A program made the position numbers and the translations under genes. The notes under the pieces are model-generated. The model did no database searches. It worked only from the letters and a program-made list of their open reading frames with translations, and was not told the origin of the DNA. Source: Mastacembelus armatus (Eukaryota > Chordata > Actinopteri > Synbranchiformes > Mastacembelidae). From it: a DNA stretch of 64,000 nucleotides. The stretch is taken from NCBI RefSeq assembly GCF_900324485.2, contig NC_046648.1, forward strand, positions 15,015,380-15,079,379. The letters are read 5' to 3'. Positions 10,898 through 39,889 of the stretch are shown here, one piece after another; the first letter of the stretch is position 1, and each line of letters opens with the position of its first letter.

Positions 10898-11817
10898 CTG
10901 TGGAGAAAATAGAAAGAAAAACAGTTTAAAGACTGAAAAAATGTGATATTAACATCAACAGGACTGTGACACTGAATTAGCTGTGAAATTTAGCTCTTGT
11001 CAGTTTATTCTAAAACTTGATTGTAATAAAAATAAATTGTGTTGGATGGGTGATTGAATGCCCAGTTGACATTTTATGCCACATGGAAAACGGCTATAAC
11101 TACTGACTAATAGTGAAAGTGACTTATATGGCTAAGTATGGTGACGCATACTCGGAATTTGTGACAATTCCACACACAGTGCACACACAGCAGTGAACAC
11201 TACTTTATTGTAGGATAAAGTAGTATTAAATATGGTGGAGTATTTAAAATGGCAAACAACAAGGTAGTGTTTGCAGCAGATTAGGGTAAGGTGGGGTAAA
11301 GAAATGGAATAGAAAATAATTGGTGTGATTGAGTAAGGTATTGCTAAGTGAAGTATTACTGGTAAGGTACAGTAGAGTAGAAAATCAGAAAGGTACGTTA
11401 GAAATCAATATATTATTTAGAGACTCCATAGACTGAAGTTGAGAAAGGAACATAACTGGGACAAAGTAAAATGGAATAGTGAAGAATAGGTGAGGTGGGG
11501 GGGAGTAGAAAAACTGACCTAAAAGAGTGTAGTTAAAAAGAAAAGCAATGGGGTAGATTAGAGTACCACAAAGTATGGTACAGTAATGTGCTGTAAATAC
11601 TCAAATCTTTTACTTGAAAAAAAGTAAACATGCTCCTTTTAAAGTATTGTATTTAAAACTGTACTTCAATAGAATTCACTTCAAAAAGTAAAAAAGCACA
11701 AAAGTAAAAGTACCGACTTTTTCTTAATAATTGAGTTATATTAGGACAGAATATGTTCATTACACATGTATTAACAACTACAAAGCCTTTTAACGTGGAA
11801 GCAGGTCAGTAAAAGTT

Positions 11818-11936
11818 CAGGTTGGGTTTTTAGTTTTAGTTTTTGTAAAGTGCCATGAGATGATTGGTATTGTGATTTGGCGCTATACAAATAAAATTGA
11901 ATTGAATTGAATTGAATTGAATTGAATACACATGGT
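11818..11936 (+). mobile_element. L2/CR1-group LINE 3' tail with (TTGAA)n end
   Basis: This is a second copy of the LINE tail seen at 7996-8120, here in plus orientation: GTAAAGTGCCATGAGATGAT, GATTTGGCGCTATACAAATA, then about five ATTGA units. It is severely 5' truncated. Confidence 0.7.
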
Positions 11937-11960
11937 ATCCTGAAAGTCTTTACTTCTTAC

Positions 11961-12410
11961 CAGCGGTTTTGGTGACTCCGTTTGTTTTCAGACAGCATAT
12001 GATTAGTGTCCGTGCGTGTGTTTAGAAGAGTCCCTATCAAGCATCATGTGTCTTATCGGTGCTCGATAACCTACCAGCCTACCCGTTTCCTCCGATGTTT
12101 TTGACACGACCTCCGAGACGGAGACCGCACAGTCAATCACTTCAGTTTACACCAGCCAGTGTGACCACGAGGACGCGTTTTTAACCCGATAAACGTAAAA
12201 AACCAGGTGACATTTACATCATCTGGCTTTGCAGCGCCATTTAATTTCCTCGTTTTTCAAACCAGATAGCTTCCTTCTTTTTATCGCGTTCTGTAAAAAA
12301 TATAAACAAAATGGCAAAGCACAAGAAAATAATTAAACTCGGGCTTTTAATTAATTAAAATACAAAAATAAAATAAAAGCCAAATGAGATTTCGTAAGGC
12401 GCATGCGCAT
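11961..12410 (-). promoter_or_regulatory. Candidate orphan promoter and non-coding first exon
   Basis: On the minus strand a strong donor (CGCTG/GTAAGAAG) ends a CpG-richer stretch at 11961. About 440 bp upstream of it is a palindromic NRF-1 consensus (12399-12410). This resembles a housekeeping-type promoter plus an untranslated first exon. The next good minus-strand acceptor is the one at 10898 before the SPSB-like relic, so it could be that gene's abandoned promoter. This is inference only. Confidence 0.35.
12399..12410. promoter_or_regulatory. NRF-1 consensus site
   Basis: GCGCATGCGCAT matches the palindromic NRF-1 motif (GCGCATGCGC), which is typical of CpG-type promoters within about 100 bp of a start site. 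Confidence 0.5.
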
Positions 12411-13052
12411 AAATTTATATATGAGATTTTAAACCCTGGGCACTGCCTTTCAGACAACGTCATGTTGGTCCAAACCTTTAAACAAGGATTTTCTGCAAGA
12501 CAAAGCTGAGGGCTTCTGTGCCATCCTTAAATTCAGTAGGAGGGTACAGATGAAAGTAGGTCAAATCAATGTCATGTATTGTAGGAATATAAAGCAAGAA
12601 CACAGTACCTTTTTTGTACTGTATGGTTTATTGACCTTTTAGAGTGTATCATTTCTTTATTGTCCTCATTTAATCATTTAATGTATCATTTGTTTTGATT
12701 GTGTCATTTATGATTAGTATATCAAGTTTTTTAGGTTTGTAGAGTAAACACAAAGAGAATAAATCATAAAAGCTATGCAGTATCTAAGGTTCTGTATTTT
12801 GTAATATAAGAGATTGTGGCAGCATATGCTAATATTGCATCTAAATTTCAGAAGTTCATAAAAATTATAGGAGGTCTACGAGGTCTAAAAACATGACCTA
12901 CAAGACAATTAACTAAAGCTGCTGTCAGGTAAATGTATTTGATCAAAACATACAATACTTCACTCTAAACTGTAGTGAAGAGGAGTAAAGTCATATGAAG
13001 TGGAAATAAACAAATACTTATTTAACTTTGACCATATCCAGTGACAGAGGAA

Positions 13053-14153
13053 TTATTGTCCTTGTCCTTTGACAATGAAAAACACTCCAATTGTGAATCC
13101 CAACAAGCCTAGAGTGAGGCCCACTCCACAGAAAATATCTGGTCCAAGACTTTGATGACTAAAATCAGGTTCTGTGGACAAACATGAGAGAGAATATGCA
13201 CCGTTACAAACATAATAAGACATTATTACGTTATCTATAAATGTATGTTTATAGGTTTAAGCAATCACCCCAGATCTTTGTGTTAGGTGTTTCCAGGGCT
13301 GAGTGCTGTACAGTGCAGCTGTAAATGTCCCCCTCTCTAGGTGTGAATGTCAGGGTTGAGAACTGGTGGAAGGTTTGATCATTATTATAATAATATTGAC
13401 TGAGTGACACACCCTCTGACACCGGATGACCATTTTTAGTCCAGCTGACTTTGATGGAAGGTGGGTAGAAATGATTCACAAAGCAGATGAGGCTGTTCTC
13501 AACTCCCAGCTGAATTTCTTCAGAGGGGAAGAGGATACTCTCAGGAGGATCTGTTGTGAATTAAAAAACAAGTAAAAACCTTAACATTTTATTAATTGCA
13601 GTACATTACTACAGAGATTAATAATAAAGTTAAGCTACCTCTTTCTTCTGCTGGGTATTTTTCTTCCGCTGCTACAGCTTTTGTAAGAACTAAACAGAGT
13701 TCCTTGTTTGTGAGAGCATCTCTGAGTATAGGCCAGTGCACCAGAATCTGAGTTGGGTCTGGATCAAGAAATGTGGGCACAGTATATACAATGTCCTTTT
13801 TTTGGAAATCAATATAAAAAATCATCTCAGCGTCAAACTCAGATTGTATCTCAATCGTGCCATTCACAAAGCAGCCCACATAGTAGACAAGTTCATGGGG
13901 AGCTGAAAATACAATGGAAAAAATATGAATGAATATAGGTAATGTACAATATAGGTATATCTAATCAATATCTAATCTTATTATAAAAAGTCTTTTCTTT
14001 CAGGAATCATATTGATGTATAGAGAAACAGTTTTTTGTTTCCATAAATTTACTGTTAATGTTAGAAACTACAATACAAAAGTAAAGCATACTTACTTTGT
14101 GAGAAGGCACAAAAGGTGTTGAGGATCAGGATTAAAACAGCAGAGCGCTTCAT
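13053..14153 (-). CDS. MHC class II alpha chain, probably non-classical
   Basis: This is the alpha subunit of a class II antigen-presenting heterodimer, a type I membrane glycoprotein. The four exons are 14096-14153 (signal peptide MKRSAVLILILNTFCAFS), 13639-13902 (alpha-1), 13269-13550 (alpha-2, immunoglobulin C1 type) and 13053-13171 (connecting peptide, membrane segment, tail). All junctions are phase 1 and the product is 240 aa. Alpha-1 has the teleost-specific Cys pair (YVGCFVNG and KELCLVL) and one N-glycosylation site (NGT). Alpha-2 shows LICFVNHFYPPS and YSCTVQH with the Ig disulfide. The membrane segment is Gly-rich (CGVGLTLGLLGFTIG), as pairing with beta requires. The Asn equivalent to human N69 appears replaced by Leu. 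The DA/DB/DE assignment needs a phylogeny. Confidence 0.93.
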
Positions 14154-14210
14154 ATCTGAGCTGCAGATTGTCATTGCTGAATTGACTTGTTAAACTGTAG
14201 CTGTGTGAAC

Positions 14211-14236
14211 CTTTATTTGTAGCTGTTGCCAATGAG
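14211..14236 (-). promoter_or_regulatory. Class II alpha proximal promoter (TATA-like plus Y/X-like elements)
   Basis: On the minus strand, about 60-85 nt before the alpha ATG, CTCATTGGCAACAGC combines an inverted CCAAT (Y-like) and an X-like GGCAACAG core. A CAAATAAA TATA-like element follows. The CCAAT/GGCAACAG block is also preserved in the decayed copy at 18660-18680, which supports function. Confidence 0.45.
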
Positions 14237-14651
14237 GAAATTCACATCGAATCACCTGATCAAATCAGGTACTAAATGTTAATAGAATAAAAAAGTAACC
14301 AGAGAAAATTGCAGAGTTTTTTGGTCCTAAACAAATCATCATTAAACTATATCACAATACCCATTTAGATTAAATTGATAGAAAATAGATTATTTTGAAA
14401 AGAACTTCATAAAAGACTGTTGCTTTGGTAAAAGGGAACGGTAGAAGAGCTGCATAACCTGTTCTGCAGACAGTGACTCATCTTACAGAGAAACCATCCA
14501 TGCAAATAAAGATTGTATACCTGCCAAGGAATACACTGTATGGGAAAAACATCTAGTTACTTAATCACATTAATTAAACCTTTCTGATGTCAGATTAGTT
14601 AGAGCTGCATTTGATCATGTCTTTAACTTTCCAAAGCTAACAATTTCATAT

Positions 14652-14882
14652 TCACAACCACTTCTCATTCTGTGTCATTGTGGTCATTTTGTATCTGGCA
14701 ATTCTGCCTTTCAAACAAGACACATCTACAATCTCTTTATACAGACACTTGCCCGGGGGGCACGTGACCTCCCAGACTCCAGTATGTCTGTTCAGAAACT
14801 CATCGTGGGAACTTGTGAAGTGTTCATGATTTTTAGAGGTCACTATAAGGAATGTCAGTAAACATGTTGACGACATGAACAA
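14652..14882 (-). other. Short ORF of unknown nature with signal-like N-terminus
   Basis: This 76-codon frame begins with a hydrophobic leader (MFMSSTCLLTFLIVTS). A short Cys-containing segment follows (WEVTCPPGKCLYKEI, VDVSCLKGR) with a basic C-terminus. I do not recognise it. It lies between the class II alpha and beta genes, same strand, with no visible splice context. It may be chance or a relic. Confidence 0.2.
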
Positions 14883-15095
14883 ATGGAACCACAGTGCTTT
14901 AAGTTTTACTTAGATAAGATTTTTTATTCTCCAACACTACGTTTAGGTTTTAACCTCATATACAGCTTTAGAAATGTACATACACCCATAAATGGAAATT
15001 ATTAGTGATCTAAGAATAGAAATAAGTACATAAATTATTTCTATTGGATTCGATTAGAACAGCATTCTTGGTGAATCCTCACATGCTTCTGTGAC

Positions 15096-18000
15096 TTAAA
15101 GTGTGTGCTCTGGATATAACTCCTGTTGGAAAGATTGATTATTTAGGCAGATAAATGTTTCAGACAAACTGATGGAAAGATTATTGTTAAATGCAAATAC
15201 TTACCTCAGTTGTTGGCACTGACAAATGCACTGCAATCAGAAAAAAACATAATAAAAAACATGCACTGTTAGACATTCAAAAAGACTTTCTCATGTTCAT
15301 TGTAATTTTGCTATAAGGAATCTAAGAAGCAAACGTCAAATTTGAAGGTAGACTTTAATGTTTAATAGATTAATGTCTCACCAGATTTCTTCTTGTAGTA
15401 AATCAGTCCAGCAACTGAAAACACCAAACCTAGCAGCAGTCCTGCTGCTCCAACAGCAATCTTATCTGTCCCTGGGTCAGAAGGAGGCTCTGAAAAGACA
15501 GTTATCACAAACATTGCACTACATTTATATTCATTAATATCATAAATGTTATATTTCTTAGTCTTGCTGTGTGAGTGAAATAGTTGAGTTTAACTGGCAT
15601 ACTATACCTCTTTAAAGTCTTATTACAGGATGTGGTATAAGAAAATGATTGTATTTATTTATTTTACACTGTACAATTAAAAAAGGGAATGTATTTCAGT
15701 TTATGCCAGTTCAAATATACATATTCTATCATTGCTAAATTTATGACTAATATTAAATGATGAAAAGAGCATTTATATTCTTAACACAACAGTTCAAAAA
15801 TACTCCAAGCAGTCATAATTACTCTTAATTAAAATTACAAAAGTACCATCAAAATGTACCTAAAATATTAAAAGTGCCCACAGTTCACTTAGTACTAAGT
15901 TAGTATGTAAGTATTTCTCCCTGAAATGTAATGACTTGAATAAAATGGTAAAGCTAAAGTACATAAGTAAATGTAGGCCTACTTTGTTTTATTGAACATC
16001 TGACTATCCTTCATTGCTTGGGGTTTAAGTAGTAATTTTACTTCACCTCTCCACATACACATTCTCTTACCCCAGTCATGAAGCTTGGGCTGCAAAAGGC
16101 TGGTGTGCTCCACCATACAAGTGATTCTTTCTCCAGGTCTGGGTGTATACTCCAGATTGGAGTGGAGCTGGTAGAGCCAGTTCCCATTGGGTAGCTCATC
16201 AGTGGATGTGACATCAGATGTCACCTTCTTTCCGTCCCTCAGCCATGTCAGTTTGATTTGTTTGGGATAGAAGTTGTACACACTGCAGATAAGAATGCCT
16301 GGGTGTTTGCTGCTTGGTGCCTTGACTGACCTCAGCCTGATATAAGGCTCGACTGGAGGAAAATACCCCATACGTAGACAATTTAGTCATAAAATACCAC
16401 ATTTTACTCAGTGTGTTTATAATGCAACTTATACTTTTATACAAGCTGCCTTTAAAGGAAAGGAAAGGAAAAGAAATATGCACATTCACTTGCTTTGCCA
16501 GGCAGTCACTGCTTTGGGTCTTTGTTGGTTGCATGGCAGCTGATGAGAGCCAAAAATGCCTTTCACCACATTATTATTACATTATTACATTTCACTTTTT
16601 ATGTTTGAAAAACATGAATCTAACATGTTGATGAATGATAATCATGTTGGTCAGAGGCTGTGTTTTTACATTATATTCAGAATTGGTTGCAGACTACAAA
16701 TATTTTAATCAGAGTGAATTTTTGCCCAATAAGTTGTCGTTTGATGTACCTTTAAGATAGTTTAATAGTCTTTGATGCACAGATTCTGGCAGGTCAAACA
16801 TTTTTGTTGGCTGTGTTGCAGGTTAAACATGTTTCCACAGGCTGATTTCACCCAGGACTGCTATCAAAATATTAGTTATAACTTCCAGTGAGCTTGTTTT
16901 AATATTGGAGGAGTAATACTGTTTCTACCTTAGTCTTGTCTGAAAGTGCAGTAGTGTGATGTAAAAATGAACTTCACTGCAGAATAGATGGAACATATTG
17001 TATGCATCTTTCAGACCATAATTTTTTAACTTTCAAGTGCACAATACTACTTTTCTCTCTTTTTGTCAGCATCACTGAAAACACAGTATAGTGTGTAAAC
17101 TTACAAGATTAATCAAAATGTCTAGTGTCTTTATGGAAACAGAGGGATGACTCTAACCTCATTCTTGCCTTTTATGCTAAACTAATATAACAGCCTATCC
17201 ATCCATCCATTTTCTATACCCGCTTATTCCTTAACCAGGGTCACGTGGATCTGCTGGAGCCTATCCCAGCTCTCTTTCGGGTGGAAGGCAGGGGTACACC
17301 CTGGACAGGTCACCAGTCCATCACAGGGCCACATATAGACACACAGAGGCAAACAAACACTCACACTCACACTTACTCCTATGGGCAATTTAAAGTCACC
17401 AATCAACCTAACATGCATGTTTTTGGACTGTGGGAGGAAACCAGAGTACCCGGAATAAACCCACACAAGCATGGGAAGAACATGCAAACTCCCCACAGAA
17501 AGGCTGGGTTGCGAACCCAGGACCTTCTTGCTGTGAGGCAACAGTGCTAACCACTCAACCACCATGCTAATAAACATATTTCTGAAAGTGATTTCTTTTT
17601 CTTTTAAGACTTTTTTAAATGTTTAAATGTTTCTGTCATTTAGGTGAATTACCTGGGTTCAGAAGAGCATTAGATACCAGCGGGATGTCATTTTTGCAAC
17701 GTTCAGTTTTCCATGTCATATGATGCAGAATATCTTTATTTTTGTTGAGCTCATCTGCAATTTTTTTTCCATTCTTTGTGTAGCCGATTATTTTCCCCGC
17801 AGTGCTGTTGTATTGGCCTAAAAGCACCTTGTTAAAGTAGAGCTGCTCCAGGTACACAGCATCATGGCCATCAAGGGAACTAAACTGGCAACGAGCCAAA
17901 ACATGACCATAGAGACCACCTGAAATCATAATGCCAGAGGACATTTATTATAATGGATAGTTGCGTTCTCTTGTTCAGTTAATAATGCATTAGTATCGAA

Positions 18001-18185
18001 AAATTGAACAGAAGCTGATCTGTCTCTACTGGTATGTACTGCTTTATCACTCAGTCACAAACAACACACTCATTCCTATGGGCAATTTAGAGCAACACAG
18101 ATATACAAAGATAAATTATATTCTTACCTGCTGTTGAAAAAACCACAAACAGCAAGAGCACAGTAAAGATGTGAGCACATGGCAT
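15096..18185 (-). CDS. MHC class II beta chain, probably non-classical
   Basis: This is the partner beta subunit. The six exons are 18128-18185 (signal peptide MPCAHIFTVLLLLFVVFSTA), 17653-17919 (beta-1), 16071-16352 (beta-2), 15382-15489 (connecting/membrane), 15205-15230 and 15096-15122 (cytoplasmic tail ending ELYPEHTL). All phases agree, giving 255 aa. Beta-1 keeps the Cys15-Cys79 pair (LARCQFSS, TERCKND) and has one N-glycosylation site (NST). Beta-2 has LICSVYNFYPKQ and ITCMVEH. By alignment to human DRB1, three residues that bind the peptide backbone in classical molecules are changed: Trp61 to Leu (ADELNK), and His81 and Asn82 to Asn and Asp (CKND). It lies about 0.9 kb upstream of the alpha gene in the same orientation. 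A minus-strand AATAAA is at 14923-14928. Confidence 0.93.
17198..17570 (-). mobile_element. tRNA-headed SINE in class II beta intron 2
   Basis: On the minus strand the element starts with a tRNA-like head: an A-box-like GTGGTTGAGTGGTTAGCAC and a B-box-like GGGTTCGCAACCC. A conserved body follows (CTCCCACAGTCCAAAAACATG; ATGGACTGGTGACCTGTCC). It ends with the GGGTATAGAAAATGGATGG tail typical of RTE-mobilised SINEs. It looks close to full length. Confidence 0.75.
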
Positions 18186-18315
18186 GTTGCCTGGCAAATA
18201 GGAGAGCTCTAGCAGAAAAAATAACTTGTCGAATGAAATTAACAAAGTTAATCCTGAGATACAAATACAAGGAAGTTCAGAGCAGAGGTAGAAACATGTT
18301 TAATGGGTGTGGCAG

Positions 18316-18323
18316 TGATGTCA
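18316..18323 (-). promoter_or_regulatory. X2/CRE-like element upstream of class II beta
   Basis: TGACATCA on the minus strand, about 131 nt before the beta ATG, resembles the X2 box (CRE-like) of class II promoters. No clear X1 or Y partner was found at canonical spacing, so support is weak. Confidence 0.3.
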
Positions 18324-18589
18324 GTCTCTAATAATTAAAAGTTCCACCTTTCACATTAGTACCCTTATCTTTTCATACACAGTAGGTATTGCCAGTGGAA
18401 GAAGAAGCAGTCAGATGTGTCATATTCAATTAAAAGTGACAATAAAAACACTTTGTTACAAGTAAAGGTTCTCCATAAAAAGCAAGTCTTGAACTAGCTG
18501 AACTGGAGCTGATTACAACTGCTTTATCAAATTCTGAGAGCCGATATATTTTATGTGTGAAGTCCTATCTGCAGAGTGAATAACTTCAG

Positions 18590-18980
18590 GAATTCAGAAG
18601 TTGCAGAAAGTGGATTATAATTGCAGAGTGCTTCATGCCTGAGCTGCAGATCGTCTGCTGTTGCCAATAAGGAAACTCGCATGACCAAATCAGGTGGTAA
18701 ATATAAGCACCTGCAGTGTTTCTTGAACATACTGTAAGTGAGTCATCATTAAGCTGTGCACCCGACTGACATGACCCCCACAAAATGAGACTGTTAGAAA
18801 AATAGATTATTTTGCAAAAAGAAGAACTGTTTGGAAAATGTGAATGTTAAAACAGCTGTCTAACCTGTTTTGTAAGCAATCTCATCTTCCATTAAAACAT
18901 GTATGTAAAATTGTATACCTGCCAGGTAATGTACAGTATGAGGAAATTGCAGTGAAGCATATGGTTACTTAATGATGTTG
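18590..18980 (-). pseudogene. Decayed 5' end of a second MHC class II alpha gene
   Basis: This segment aligns with the region around and upstream of the class II alpha start (about 14120-14545). Shared blocks in order are CAGAGTGCTTCAT (start-codon region), GAGCTGCAGAT, GTTGCCAATAAGGAAA, AAATCAGGT, ATAGATTATTTTG, TAACCTGTT and ATTGTATACCTGCCA. The exon-1 relic reads MKHSAIIIHFL against MKRSAVLILIL in the live gene, then stops. No further exons follow. It appears to be the stump of a tandem alpha duplicate, now directly upstream of the beta gene. Confidence 0.75.
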
Positions 18981-19813
18981 ACTGCAGAATAAAAAAAAGT
19001 AGGTATATCTATATCTTTCCATTGTGTTAAAAGGGGTAAAGATACAGTTTGTTGTATCATGTTACCAGTAAACCAATGCAATAAATACATTTAATAGGCA
19101 TTTTTCTAGTTATTGCTCCACTTTTGGTATGTAAGAAAGAGTGTAATTTACTTACGTATTATATTTTTGTTTGTTTACACTTTACTACTGCATATCTGTG
19201 CATTAAAAATCAATTCTAAAACTGTTACAGATTAATTAGTTTTTGCATTTTTATTATTCAACTAAAAATCTATTTTGTTGACAAATGTGGCTTTATTTTG
19301 GACTGGATTTGTTCAATCTTTTATTTTATTGTATTTTATTTTCATTTCTGAGGCTGTATAATTTTGAGAGTTTTAAGAGTTTTGCAAAAGTTTGTTGTGA
19401 AAATGACCCACAAGAAATCAAAGCTGGATGAAACTTTTCATGATTGGACAGGCAGGTGGCGCTGGAGGTCTGCAGATGTTAGCGGTGCTACGTGTGGAAG
19501 AAGCCGCCTGTTGGTGCTGTTTTCGGGCATGTGGCTCGGAGGAGTGGGGCTGTCTTCCTCCCTGACCCCGGTCTGTCGATGAAAAAAACCGAGCGGGCGG
19601 TAAAAGGGCTGGGGATGCACAACGGGACAGAGGAGACCCGTTTCATTGGCAAAAAAATCCGGTCTGCTGATGCTGCTGAACATGGAGTATCGCCTCCTGT
19701 GCGGAATAAACCGTGTTTTCGCTGATGTGTCCGGTCAGTGAGTTTGTGAAGGCAAAGGGTTTGGTCTCTCCTTCGTTTTTTAATCGACTGCGTTGATACA
19801 CACATCTGCAAAG

Positions 19814-39889
<20,076 letters not shown>

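Larger units (their letters stand above)
10898..13052. other. Intergenic stretch between SPSB-like relic and MHC class II alpha
   Basis: No intact gene is visible. It contains a LINE tail (11818-11936), a possible orphan first exon and promoter (about 11961-12410) and AT-rich sequence. TTTATT at 12627 and 12656 could be minus-strand polyadenylation signals for the class II alpha transcript. Confidence 0.5.
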
